From assembly GCF_002812985.1 (NCBI RefSeq), contig NZ_PGCP01000002.1, forward strand, positions 62,001 to 126,000: a DNA stretch of 64,000 nucleotides. Direction: 5' to 3'. The notes under the pieces were generated by a model that did no database searches, was not told the DNA's origin, and saw only the letters and a program-made list of their open reading frames with translations. The stretch comes from Aeromonas lusitana. Lineage in GTDB: Bacteria > Pseudomonadota > Gammaproteobacteria > Enterobacterales > Aeromonadaceae. A program made the position numbers and the translations under genes. Shown one piece after another: positions 19,457 through 27,958 of the stretch. Within the stretch, counting starts at the first letter, position 1; each line of letters begins with the position of its first letter.

Positions 19457-20251
19457 CTACACCACCATGGGCAGGCCGGTATCCGGATGGTGCAGCACCT
19501 GGGCCGGGTAGTCATAGAGGCGAGCGATGAGCTCAGGGGTCAGCACCTCGGCCGGGCTTCCATCCGCCATCAGGCGCCCCTGCTCCAGCATCACCAGCCG
19601 ATCCGCATAGCGCGCCGCCAGGTTCAGGTCGTGCAGCACCACCAGCACGGCCGTGTTGCGACCGGCGAGGGCGCGGGCCATGGTGAGCAGCTGATGCTGG
19701 TACTTGAGATCGAGCGCCGAGGTGGGCTCGTCCAGCAGCAGCAGGCGGGGCCCTTGCGGCTCGTCCGGTGCTTGCCAGATCTGGGCCAGCACCCGGGCAA
19801 ACTGTACCCGCTGGCGCTCGCCGCCGGACAGGCCGGGATAGAGGCGACCGGCCAGGTGCTCGACCCCGGCATGGGTCATGGCGGCTTTGACTATTTCGTC
19901 ACGGCGGCTGCCCGGTTCGCTATGGGGCAGGCGGCCCATGGCCACGACCTCTTCACACAGGAAGGGGAAATTCAGGGACGAGCTCTGGGGCAGCACGCCG
20001 AGCCTGTGGGCCAGATCCGTGCTGGCCCAGCCTTGCCGGGGGTGGCCGAACAGGTTGATCTCGCCGTCATAGTCCAGCTCGCCGGTCAGGCACTTGAGCA
20101 GCGAACTCTTGCCCGCCCCGTTCGGGCCGAGCAGGGCGGTCAGGGTGCCCGCCAGCAGGGAGAGGCTGAGCCGATCCAGGATGAGACGACCGCCCCGGCT
20201 GAGGCTGACGTCTTGGCAGCCCAGCAGGGGAGAAGAGGATGATCCGGGCAA
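19457..20251 (-). CDS. hmuV: Heme ABC transporter ATP-binding protein HmuV
   Basis: The cytoplasmic ATPase of the HmuTUV heme importer. The 264-residue protein has Walker A GPNGAGKSS, signature LSGGERQRVQ, Walker B LLLLDEPTSALD and the switch His in VVLHDLNLAARY. The start appears to be TTG, with AGGAG nine nt upstream overlapping the hmuU stop region. It is the last gene of hmuTUV; transcription should depend on the Fur box upstream of hmuT. Confidence 0.95.
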   Translation of the reverse strand: MPGSSSSPLLGCQDVSLSRGGRLILDRLSLSLLAGTLTALLGPNGAGKSSLLKCLTGELDYDGEINLFGHPRQGWASTDLAHRLGVLPQSSSLNFPFLCEEVVAMGRLPHSEPGSRRDEIVKAAMTHAGVEHLAGRLYPGLSGGERQRVQFARVLAQIWQAPDEPQGPRLLLLDEPTSALDLKYQHQLLTMARALAGRNTAVLVVLHDLNLAARYADRLVMLEQGRLMADGSPAEVLTPELIARLYDYPAQVLHHPDTGLPMVV

Positions 20252-20266
20252 GATGACGATCTCCTG

Positions 20267-21298
20267 TTAAAACGTCCGGCGACTCTTGACCAATAGCCAG
20301 ATGAAGAAGGGGGCACCGAGCAGGGCCGTGATGATGCCGACCGGCAGTTCGGCCGGAGCCAGCAGGGTGCGGGCCAGCATGTCGGCGCCGAGCAACAGGG
20401 CAGCGCCGAGCAACGCGGAGAGGGGCAGCAGCCGGACATGGTTGGGACCGGCCAGCAGCCGTACCAAGTGCGGCACCACCAGGCCGACGAAGCCGATCAT
20501 GCCCGCCACCGCGACGGCGACACCGACGCCGGCGGCGGTGAGCAGGATGAGCCGACGCTTGAGGGATTGCACATTGACCCCCAGATGGCGGGCCTCACCC
20601 TCTCCCAGCAGCAGGGCATTGAGCGGGTTCGCATTCCGCATGAACAGCAGCAACAGCGCGGCCAGGGTCGCTAGGGCCAGCACTACGTCCATCGGCTTGC
20701 CGGCGGCCAGGGATCCCATCTGCCACAGGCTGAGGTTGCGCAGCATCTGGTCGTCTGCCAGATAGGTGAGCAGGCCGATGACGGCGCCAGACAGGGCCGT
20801 GATGGCGACCCCGGCCAGCAGCATGACAGTGACCGAAGTGCCCCCTTCCCGGGTGCCCAGCAAATATACCAGCGTGGTGGTCAGGGCGCCGCCGAGGAAG
20901 GCGAGCAGGGGCAGCAGGCCGAGGCCGAGCAGGGTCTGCAACTGCTGACCCAGGGGGGCCAGCAGCACTATGGCCAGCGCCGCACCGAGGGCGGCACCGC
21001 CGGAGACCCCTATTATGCCGGGATCGGCGAGGGGATTGCGAAACAACCCCTGCATCACGGCGCCACAGAGGCCGAGTATGCCCCCCACGGCGATGCACAA
21101 CAGGGTGCGGGGTAGGCGGATCTCTTGCACGATCAACAGCTTGTGCGCCTCTATCCCGCTCTCTTTACCGGCAAACAGGGCCTGCAGGCTCTCGCCAAAC
21201 GACAGTGACATGGGGCCGGTCGCCAATGAGCCGACCAGCAGCACGGCCAATGCGCCGCAGACGAGACAGAGTAGCCAGGGCAGGGGCAGACGCATCAT
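20267..21298 (-). CDS. hmuU: Heme ABC transporter permease HmuU
   Basis: The FecCD/BtuC-family inner-membrane permease, 343 residues, with about ten transmembrane helices. Family motifs include RLPRTLLCIAVGGILGLCGA, MQGLFRNPLADPGIIGVSGGAALGA and GFVGLVVPHLVRLLAGPNH. The ATG overlaps the hmuT stop as ATGA, so translation is coupled. Together with HmuT and HmuV it moves heme from periplasm to cytoplasm. Confidence 0.96.
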   Translation of the reverse strand: MMRLPLPWLLCLVCGALAVLLVGSLATGPMSLSFGESLQALFAGKESGIEAHKLLIVQEIRLPRTLLCIAVGGILGLCGAVMQGLFRNPLADPGIIGVSGGAALGAALAIVLLAPLGQQLQTLLGLGLLPLLAFLGGALTTTLVYLLGTREGGTSVTVMLLAGVAITALSGAVIGLLTYLADDQMLRNLSLWQMGSLAAGKPMDVVLALATLAALLLLFMRNANPLNALLLGEGEARHLGVNVQSLKRRLILLTAAGVGVAVAVAGMIGFVGLVVPHLVRLLAGPNHVRLLPLSALLGAALLLGADMLARTLLAPAELPVGIITALLGAPFFIWLLVKSRRTF

Positions 21299-22149
21299 GA
21301 ACCCTGCTGGATCCACAGAGCTATCTGGTTGGCCTGTTGCAGGGAGCGCAGGCTGAGGCCCCCTTGCAGGGCATGACCGTCGATGGCGTGGATGGCCTTG
21401 CTCTTGCCAGCCGGGGTGGCGGCCAGGGCCGGCACCTGGGCCAGTACACTATCGATGTTCTGATATTGCTGCCAGTCACGACCGCTCACCAGCACCAGAT
21501 CCGGCTGCATCTCGATGAGGGATTCGGTAGACACCGGCTTGTAGTCATGGAGCTGGGCCACCGGGTTGACGCCGCCCGCCAGGGTGATCAGGGCGCTGGC
21601 GGTGGTGTTGCCACCGGCGATGCTGGTGGGCTGACCCTTGTGCAGCAGCAGGAAGGCGACCTTGAGGGGCTTGTTCTGCTTGGCCTGGGCCGCCAGCTTG
21701 TCGCTCTGGCTTGCTATGTCGGCCTTGAGCTTGGCGCCCGCTGCCGGATCTCCCAGCAACTGGGCCAGGGTGTCGATGCGTTCGTTGAGGTTAGCGAGCG
21801 TCGGGGCTGTGGCCATGACGTCGACCTTGACGCCGGCGCGGCGCAGTTGATCCAGGGCGGCATTGGGGCCCATCTCGTCGCTGCCCACCACCCGGGTCGG
21901 TGCCAGACTCAGGATACCTTCGGCGGCCAGGGCTCGGTGATAACCGACCTTGGGCAGGTTCTTGGGTTCCGGGCTGCTCACATCGGTGGCGATAATGCTC
22001 GACTCGCCACCCAGGGCCAGAATGAGTTCTGTGGTGGCCGGGCCGACACTGACGATGCGCTCTTGCGCCATGGCGGGCAGAGACAGGGCGGACAGGGAAA
22101 GAGTGGCGCAGCCGAACAGGCTGAGAGCGAGGGCAAAACGACGGCCCAT
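21295..22149 (-). CDS. hmuT: Periplasmic heme-binding protein HmuT
   Basis: A class III substrate-binding protein of 284 residues. The signal peptide ends near PAMA; mature motifs are RIVSVGPATTELILALGG and LPKVGYHRALAAEGILSLAPT, with the heme-ligand Tyr expected in GYHRAL. The ATG chosen has GGAGG five nt upstream; 23 further in-frame codons upstream overlap the operator region and are rejected. First gene of hmuTUV, divergent from hutXZ around a Fur box. Confidence 0.95.
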   Translation of the reverse strand: MGRRFALALSLFGCATLSLSALSLPAMAQERIVSVGPATTELILALGGESSIIATDVSSPEPKNLPKVGYHRALAAEGILSLAPTRVVGSDEMGPNAALDQLRRAGVKVDVMATAPTLANLNERIDTLAQLLGDPAAGAKLKADIASQSDKLAAQAKQNKPLKVAFLLLHKGQPTSIAGGNTTASALITLAGGVNPVAQLHDYKPVSTESLIEMQPDLVLVSGRDWQQYQNIDSVLAQVPALAATPAGKSKAIHAIDGHALQGGLSLRSLQQANQIALWIQQGS

Positions 22150-22218
22150 GCGAACCTCCGAGGGGTGAGTGAGAGTGGGATTGTCGCTGAGAATATCAAT
22201 CCCGGCAGGAAATTGCAC

Positions 22219-22239
22219 TGATAATAGAAGCGATTATCA
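22219..22239. promoter_or_regulatory. Fur box between hmuTUV and hutXZ
   Basis: A perfect interrupted palindrome TGATAAT-n7-ATTATCA in the divergent intergenic region. Both arms are ideal Fur half-sites. Its position allows iron-dependent repression of both transcripts. Confidence 0.82.
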
Positions 22240-22315
22240 ATTGCGTTAGGGGGGCCGCTTTATTACAGTATCCGCCGCGAGACTGAGCACCATAGCCAGA
22301 TCATCCAAGGGAGAA

Positions 22316-22831
22316 ATGATGAGCATTGCACAACGCATTCATGAGCTGCTGGCAGACGATCCCAGCGCCCATCCCTCCAGCATCGCCACCCAGCTGGCGG
22401 TCAGTGAATGGGAGGTGGTGCGCCACCTGCCCGCCGAATTGATGACCCAGGTCCCGGCCGATCAGGCCGAAGCCCTACTGGCGGATCTGGCCAGCTGGGG
22501 CCAGGTGACCACCATCGTCGAATCCGATGGCTCCATCTTCGAGGTGAAGGCCCCCTTCCCGAAAGGCAAGACGGCCCGTGGCTACTACAACCTGATGGGT
22601 CGTGACGGCGAGATGCACGGTCATCTCAAACTCGACAACGTGGTCGGGATCGCCCTGGTCAGCAAGCTGTTCATGGGCAAGGAGGGGCATTCCTTCCAGT
22701 TCTTCGGCCACAGCGGTCGCTGCATTTTCAAGATCTATCTGGGGCGTGACGAGCAGCGCCAGCTGCTGACCGACCAGGTGGAGCGTTTCATGGCGCTGCG
22801 CCATCAGTATCAAGAGGAAGTGAAAGCATGA
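22316..22831 (+). CDS. hutX: Heme utilization carrier protein HutX
   Basis: A cytosolic heme carrier that hands heme to HutZ in Vibrio. The 171-residue protein has the HutX/ChuX-like features SEWEVVRHLPAEL, GYYNLMGRDGEMHGHLKLD and FQFFGHSGRCIFKIYLGRD. GGGAGA precedes two consecutive ATG codons. It overlaps hutZ by ATGA, so the two are a coupled unit, divergent from hmuTUV and sharing the Fur box. Confidence 0.95.
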   Translation: MMSIAQRIHELLADDPSAHPSSIATQLAVSEWEVVRHLPAELMTQVPADQAEALLADLASWGQVTTIVESDGSIFEVKAPFPKGKTARGYYNLMGRDGEMHGHLKLDNVVGIALVSKLFMGKEGHSFQFFGHSGRCIFKIYLGRDEQRQLLTDQVERFMALRHQYQEEVKA

Positions 22832-23385
22832 GTGAACGTCAGGAACGTCTGCAGAACCGTCTGCAACCGGAGATCCGTGAGTTTCGTGACGGTTGCCGTA
22901 CCCTGCAACTCGCGACCGTAGACAGCGAAGGTAACCCCAATGCCAGCTATGCCCCCTTCGTGCTGCAGGAAGATGGCTACTATGTGCTGATCTCCGAAAT
23001 CGCCCGCCATGCCCGCAACCTGCAGCAGGTGCCGAAGGTCTCCCTGATGCTGATCGAAGACGAAACCGGTGCCCGCGAGCTGTTTGCCCGCAAGCGCCTG
23101 ACCTTCGATGCGGTGGCCGAAGTGGTGGCCCGCGATGACGTGCGCTGGGAAAAGGCCATCGGGGCCCTGGAAGGGCGCTTTGGCGAGATCGTCAAGGGTC
23201 TCTCCAACCTCAAGGACTTCGTGCTGTTCCGCCTGAAGCCCGAGCAGGGCCTGTTCGTCAAGGGCTTCGGCCAGGCGTTCCGGGTCTCCGGTGATGAACT
23301 GGTGGACTTCGTGCACCTGGTGGAAGGCCACAAGCGTGTCGATAACGGCGCCGAGCTGACCAGCGAGACCGACGCGCCAGTCTGA
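22828..23385 (+). CDS. hutZ: Heme-degrading protein HutZ
   Basis: A pyridoxamine-5'-phosphate-oxidase-fold protein that binds and oxidatively cleaves heme in Vibrio. The 185-residue product contains CRTLQLATVDSEGNPNASYAPF, the RKRLTF segment and a C-terminal portion VSGDELVDFVHLVEGHKR with the region that supplies the heme-ligand His. It follows hutX with ATGA coupling. No hutW (radical-SAM heme enzyme) is adjacent, unlike the Vibrio hutWXZ operon. Confidence 0.94.
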   Translation: MSERQERLQNRLQPEIREFRDGCRTLQLATVDSEGNPNASYAPFVLQEDGYYVLISEIARHARNLQQVPKVSLMLIEDETGARELFARKRLTFDAVAEVVARDDVRWEKAIGALEGRFGEIVKGLSNLKDFVLFRLKPEQGLFVKGFGQAFRVSGDELVDFVHLVEGHKRVDNGAELTSETDAPV

Positions 23386-23406
23386 GATGGTGCGTCCTTG
23401 AGATGA

Positions 23407-23434
23407 AAAACGGGCAGCCTTGGCTGCCCGTTTT
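23407..23434. terminator. Bidirectional terminator, hutXZ / lipoprotein gene
   Basis: A 12-bp stem (AAAACGGGCAGC / GCTGCCCGTTTT) flanked by A and T runs, between convergent genes. Confidence 0.92.
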
Positions 23435-23458
23435 GTTATCTGGCTACACCGAACCGAC

Positions 23459-23866
23459 TCAGTCCTGCCAGGAAGCCCGGTTGGGGAAGGCGCTGCGATC
23501 GGCCTGGGTGGCGGTCTCGTTGCACTCTCCCCGGATCTTCCAAGAGGTCTGGCTCAGCACTATGTAGCCGCTGCGGCAGTATTTTTGCTCCGCCAGGGTC
23601 TGGGTCAGCTGCTCGTCCTGCAGGGCCTCGCGGCGTTCCAGCAGGCTGCGGTTATTGCGGCTGAGACGGCTGTCATCATCGCCTTGCAAGCGGCTCGGCA
23701 AGACGTCGAGGGGGGCGGCCTCGAAGGTGAAGCGCTTGCTCCCCTCTTCGTTGATATGGGTCCGGAACAGGGGCGCCGGACCATCGGGGGCCGATCCCGG
23801 CAAGCCGGAACAAGCGGTGAGCGGCGGCAACAGCAGCATGCAGAAAACGGCAGGCAATAGACGCAC
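23459..23866 (-). CDS. Small hypothetical lipoprotein
   Basis: About 135 residues with a lipoprotein signal (LLLPPLTAC, lipobox LTAC) and a soluble mature part containing RREALQDEQLTQTLAEQKYC and two further cysteines that could pair. No family recognised. The GTG start has GGAG six nt upstream; an ATG four codons earlier has no Shine-Dalgarno. It lies about 40 nt downstream of an isochorismatase-like gene on the same strand, and in the middle of the heme region, but shows no heme motif. Confidence 0.75.
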   Translation of the reverse strand: MRLLPAVFCMLLLPPLTACSGLPGSAPDGPAPLFRTHINEEGSKRFTFEAAPLDVLPSRLQGDDDSRLSRNNRSLLERREALQDEQLTQTLAEQKYCRSGYIVLSQTSWKIRGECNETATQADRSAFPNRASWQD

Positions 23867-23905
23867 GAGGGACTCCATCAGTTCAGGTCGACAGGGGCGG
23901 GCAGC

Positions 23906-24457
23906 TTAACACGCCGCCGCCACCTGAGGGGGCGTGAGCAGCTCATCCGTGGTGAGCAGGGTCACGCTTCTGCCCTCTGGCAGGCTGAGGTGACGCCACA
24001 TCCAGTGGTGGTGCTCGATGATCTGCTCGGCGGTGAGGTGGGGCCGGTCCGCCGTGGTGTGGGCATCGGTCAGCACAGTCACGTCAAAGCCCTGGCCCGC
24101 CGCGCTGCGCAAGGTGGTGTCGACGCAAAAATCGGTGGCACAACCGCAGATGAGCAACCTGTCCACCGCCTGCTCCGCCAGCAAAAAGCCGAGCTCGGTG
24201 CCGAGGAAGCTGTCGCAGGCGGTCTTGCGCACCCGGCTCTCCGTGGGCGCTGGGGTCAGGTCGGCGTGCAGTTGCCAGCCCGGGCTGTGGGGTTCGAGTT
24301 CAGAGCCCGGCTCGTCATGCTGGACATAGATGACACGGCCCTGACTGGCGCGCACGCCCTCTGCCAGCCGGTTGATGTTGGCAATGACCTGCGCATCCTG
24401 ATGGCGGGGTTGTATGAACAAGCCCTGTTGCATGTCGATGATCAGTAACACATCCAT
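23906..24457 (-). CDS. Isochorismatase-family cysteine hydrolase
   Basis: A 183-residue cytoplasmic hydrolase of the nicotinamidase/isochorismatase fold. The catalytic triad is visible: Asp in LLIIDMQQGLF, Lys in VRKTACDSF and Cys in CGCATDFCVDTT, with the cis-peptide region around CGCAT. Substrate unknown; such genes are often called YcaC- or PncA-like. AGGAA precedes the ATG. The upstream 166 bp show nothing I can name. Confidence 0.88.
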   Translation of the reverse strand: MDVLLIIDMQQGLFIQPRHQDAQVIANINRLAEGVRASQGRVIYVQHDEPGSELEPHSPGWQLHADLTPAPTESRVRKTACDSFLGTELGFLLAEQAVDRLLICGCATDFCVDTTLRSAAGQGFDVTVLTDAHTTADRPHLTAEQIIEHHHWMWRHLSLPEGRSVTLLTTDELLTPPQVAAAC

Positions 24458-24623
24458 ATGAGTTCCTCAGAACCCGCCCACCATCATGCTGTGACAAGGC
24501 AATGCGGGCACATATACCACCGAAAAACCATGGATTATTAGCATAAATCCCGGATTTTGCACGGCAATACACCCTCATTGACGAGGTCTCGCGACTGACG
24601 ATGGGCAGGCTCCTTGCCGATGG

Positions 24624-25589
24624 TCAGGGTTGCAGCCACTGGCTGCAGTCACGACTGCGGGATTGATGCAGTGCACCCATATCTTGCTTCATTTCATCGG
24701 CATTTAGCCAGCGTTCCGGCAAGGGGGCGATGCGAACACTGACATCGGCGCTGCGACCGGCGGCGGCCTTGTCATCGGTCTGCGGCACGATCAGTGCCAC
24801 CTTGAGGGCCGGATTGCGGCTGGCGATGCGACTGGCAATGCCCAGCCCGCCTTCCACGTGGAAGTTGCCGGCGATGTGCATGACGCGCTGGCCGGGATGC
24901 TTGGCCAGATAGTTGACCATGCTCTCGGCCATGGTGTCGTCCCAGCTGGTCTGGGCGGCGAAGCGGCGGGCATTGCTGTCGGGATCCCCGTGGTGCATGG
25001 AGGCCATGAACTTCTGACGATAGCCATCGTCACCCAGGGTGAGGGTCTGGGCCAGCTGGCTGCGGCGACTGGCGGGCAGCTTGTCCAGCCACTGGGGACC
25101 TTCCTGGCCGACACAGCTCACCAGCGGCTTGGGGGCGTTGGCGGCGATGACCGGCAGGTGCTGCGCCTTGGCGAACTCCACCAGGGGGCGATAGTCGCTC
25201 GGGTAGTTGGGCCAGGCATTGCCATCGCGGATCAGCGCCGCTTCGCCGATGCGACCGGCCAGATAGGCATCCAGGGTGGGCTGATCGGCGCGGGTGAACT
25301 GCTCCATGGAGAGCGCAAGGCCTCGCCCATCCTGGCGGGAGCGCTCGGCCAGCCCGGCCAGCAGGTTGGCCTGCAGCAGGTGCACGGCGGGATGGGTATG
25401 CAGCTCGCCCACCAGCACGACATCGGCATCTGCCACCTGGTCCAGCGCCTGGGCCAGGGTGAGTGGCTGCTGGCTCTGCCCTTCGCTGAGCTGATAGTGA
25501 TAGAGGGTGTGGGGCGCTTGCGTCTGCGGTGGCGTGGCGCAGGCGGCCAGCAGCAGGGGCAGGGCGAGCAGGGGCAGTCGTCGGATCAT
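24624..25589 (-). CDS. ChaN-family (DUF399) heme-binding lipoprotein
   Basis: ChaN proteins are surface or periplasmic lipoproteins; Campylobacter ChaN binds heme. The 321-residue product has lipobox LAAC and the family motifs VVLVGELHTHPAVH, ALSMEQFTRADQP, FMASMHHGDP and MHIAGNFHVEGGLG. It is divergent from a TonB-dependent heme receptor, and the spacer holds two Fur boxes, so an iron-regulated role in heme acquisition is likely (inference from context). Symbol chaN withheld because orthology is by family only. Confidence 0.88.
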   Translation of the reverse strand: MIRRLPLLALPLLLAACATPPQTQAPHTLYHYQLSEGQSQQPLTLAQALDQVADADVVLVGELHTHPAVHLLQANLLAGLAERSRQDGRGLALSMEQFTRADQPTLDAYLAGRIGEAALIRDGNAWPNYPSDYRPLVEFAKAQHLPVIAANAPKPLVSCVGQEGPQWLDKLPASRRSQLAQTLTLGDDGYRQKFMASMHHGDPDSNARRFAAQTSWDDTMAESMVNYLAKHPGQRVMHIAGNFHVEGGLGIASRIASRNPALKVALIVPQTDDKAAAGRSADVSVRIAPLPERWLNADEMKQDMGALHQSRSRDCSQWLQP

Positions 25590-25703
25590 GATGTCTCACT
25601 CACAAAGGCAGAGATTGGCAAAGGCGCGGCACCATACGATGGCAGCATGGCGAGCAGGAGAAAAGAGGCGGCTAGTGTAAAACTGAATGAAGACAAAAGA
25701 AAA

Positions 25704-25718
25704 TGAGAATGATTCAGT
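25704..25718. promoter_or_regulatory. Fur box, chaN-like gene side
   Basis: TGAGAAT-G-ATTCAGT resembles the 7-1-7 Fur consensus TGATAAT-n-ATTATCA with a few mismatches. It lies about 115 nt upstream of the chaN-like start and on the same intergenic segment as a better Fur box. Confidence 0.6.
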
Positions 25719-25762
25719 TTATTATTGATCTTTGTTGTGAGCTGAGTAATATGCCTCCCGCT

Positions 25763-25777
25763 TGATAATAATTCTCA
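25763..25777. promoter_or_regulatory. Fur box, heme receptor side
   Basis: TGATAAT-A-ATTCTCA differs from the 7-1-7 Fur consensus at one position. It ends 14 nt before the GTG start of the heme receptor, where binding would block transcription or initiation. Confidence 0.78.
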
Positions 25778-25791
25778 ATAAGGATTTTGCA

Positions 25792-27885
25792 GTGGCGCAC
25801 AACAACACCCCATCATTGATTGCCCTCGCCGTGGCGGCAGGTCTCATGTCCCCCGCTTTCGCCGCAGACAAGAAAGCAGATGAAGTCATGGTCGTCAGTG
25901 GCTCCCGGATGGAGCAGAAACTGGAAGATGTCTCCGCACCCATCGCCGTCATCACCTCAGAGCAGATCGAAGAGCAGGTTGTCAGCAACGTCGCCGATCT
26001 GTTCCGTTACGAGCCTGGCGTGAGCGTGCAGGGCGGCGCGGGCGATGCCCAGACCTTTACCATCCGCGGCATGAGCGAGAACCGGGTGAAGGTAGTGCAA
26101 GATGGCGTGCGCCAGAATGACGCCTACAAGAATGGCGGTGTCGGTCAGACCTACTTCGATACCGACATGATCAAGCAGATTGAAGTAGCCAAGGGCCCGG
26201 CCTCTGCCGCCTACGGCTCAGATGCCCTGGGTGGCGTCATCGCCATCACCACCAAGGATGCGGGCGACTTCCTCAAGGGCCGCGACAGCTATCTGGATGC
26301 GACCACCGGCTACGCCTCCAGCAGCCACCAGAACATGGCCGGCTTCACCGGCGCCCTGCGCACTGGCGACTTCGAGAACCTGCTGCGCTACACCTGGCGC
26401 GATGGCGGTGTGACCCAGAACTACGACGGCGACAAGAACGAGTTCGACATCGTCAGCCAGGCCGTGCTGTTCAAGAGCAAGTGGAACTTCAATGACGACC
26501 AGTTCCTGAAACTGACCGTCGACTACTTCACCGAAGGCCAGGATCCGGATGCCGTCGACCTGACCAAGGCGGGTTCCGTCTTCAATCAGCCGATCACCGA
26601 TAAAGACACCGACAACGTCTCTGTGGTGCTGGATCACGGCATCGCCCTGAACGCCGCCTGGGTCGATCGCATCGACAGCAAGGTCTATTACGCCCGCACC
26701 AAGCAGACCCTGGATCAGTACGCCTCCTCCAAGTATCCGGTCAACCCGCGCAACCCCTATGTGACCAAGAACTCCCTGGATCACAACGGCTTCGAGCAAG
26801 AGAGCTTGGGTGCCCAGGTGAAATTCAGCAAGGCCCTCGACAACCAGCGCCTGGCCTGGGGTGTGGAGTATGAGCACACCGACAACGAGCGTACCCGCTT
26901 CAAGGCCCCGACCGTGCCCGGTGACTTCGTCGGCTACAGCGAGTTGAGCTTCCCGTCCACCACCAGCGAGCGCAGCGCCATCTGGGCATTTGACGAGATC
27001 AAGTTCGGCGAGCGCTGGGTGCTGACCCCGGGTGCCCGTTACGAATACTACAAGATGACCCCGGACGAAGATCCCGCCTATACCGGCGACAAGCTGCAGA
27101 AGGTCTCCGAAGGGGAGCTCTCCCCCAAGCTGGGTCTGGTGTTCAAGGCGCACGAGGCGGCCAACCTGTTCGCCCAGTACAGCCATGGCTTCAAGGCGCC
27201 CATGTATGACAACGCCTTCTCCACCCTGAACCACCAGGCATACGGCTACCGCATCGAGCCGAACCCGAACCTCAAGTCCGAGAGCAGCGACGGCATAGAT
27301 CTGGGTATCCGTGGCAGCGCCGGCGGCTTCAGCTATGAAGTGGCCACCTTCTACAACAAGTTCGAGGACTTCATCGAATTGGCTCAGATCGGTACCGAAG
27401 GACGCACTGCGGTCTTTGAATACCAGAACCTGGACAAGGCCACCACCAAGGGGGTCGAGGCCAAGGCAGATTACTGGTTGAACGATCTGGTCAACGTCTG
27501 GGGTAACCTGGCCTACATCGACGGCAAGGACGGCGATGGCAACTACATCAACAGCCTGAGCCCGCTCAACGGTAGCGTTGGTCTGCGCCTGGAACAGCCG
27601 AACTGGAACATCAACACAGCTCTGCGCTTCGCCGATGACATGGACAAGGTACGTCAGGACGCCAAGGGCAACGACTACATCAAGAGCGCCGGTTGGGGTG
27701 TCGTAGACATCTTCGCCCAGTTCAAACCGATGCAGGATCTGCAGCTCAACGTCGGCGTGTTCAACCTGTTCGACAAGGAATACGTCAGCTACGAGAGCAT
27801 CACGGGTCTGGCCGCGTCCAGCAGCACCACCAACCTGACCGAGCCGGGCCGCAACCTGAGCGCCCGCGTCAAGTACGTGTTCTGA
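25792..27885 (+). CDS. TonB-dependent heme receptor (HutA/HemR type)
   Basis: An outer-membrane heme/hemoprotein receptor, 697 residues. A GTG start with AAGGA seven nt upstream gives a clean signal peptide ending AFAAD. The TonB box region (DEVMVVSGS) is followed by a plug domain (VADLFRYEPGVSVQGG, IKQIEVAKGPASAAYGSDALGG) and a 22-strand-type barrel ending in KYVF with terminal Phe. The heme-receptor FRAP/NPNL signature is present as FKAP and NPNL with an intervening His in LNHQAYGY. It is divergent from the chaN-like gene with Fur boxes between; no tonB-exbBD is in the window. Confidence 0.95.
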   Translation: MAHNNTPSLIALAVAAGLMSPAFAADKKADEVMVVSGSRMEQKLEDVSAPIAVITSEQIEEQVVSNVADLFRYEPGVSVQGGAGDAQTFTIRGMSENRVKVVQDGVRQNDAYKNGGVGQTYFDTDMIKQIEVAKGPASAAYGSDALGGVIAITTKDAGDFLKGRDSYLDATTGYASSSHQNMAGFTGALRTGDFENLLRYTWRDGGVTQNYDGDKNEFDIVSQAVLFKSKWNFNDDQFLKLTVDYFTEGQDPDAVDLTKAGSVFNQPITDKDTDNVSVVLDHGIALNAAWVDRIDSKVYYARTKQTLDQYASSKYPVNPRNPYVTKNSLDHNGFEQESLGAQVKFSKALDNQRLAWGVEYEHTDNERTRFKAPTVPGDFVGYSELSFPSTTSERSAIWAFDEIKFGERWVLTPGARYEYYKMTPDEDPAYTGDKLQKVSEGELSPKLGLVFKAHEAANLFAQYSHGFKAPMYDNAFSTLNHQAYGYRIEPNPNLKSESSDGIDLGIRGSAGGFSYEVATFYNKFEDFIELAQIGTEGRTAVFEYQNLDKATTKGVEAKADYWLNDLVNVWGNLAYIDGKDGDGNYINSLSPLNGSVGLRLEQPNWNINTALRFADDMDKVRQDAKGNDYIKSAGWGVVDIFAQFKPMQDLQLNVGVFNLFDKEYVSYESITGLAASSSTTNLTEPGRNLSARVKYVF

Positions 27886-27910
27886 TACTCAAGCAAGTAA
27901 CGGTAATGAC

Positions 27911-27935
27911 AAAGGGGCCCTTGGGCCCCTTTTTG
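27911..27935. terminator. Terminator, heme receptor / SDR
   Basis: AAAGGGGCCC TT GGGCCCCTTTTT: a GC-rich stem followed by a T-run, directly after the receptor gene and also usable by the convergent SDR gene. Confidence 0.9.
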
Positions 27936-27958
27936 CTGTGCGCGAAAGTGGGTTTGCG

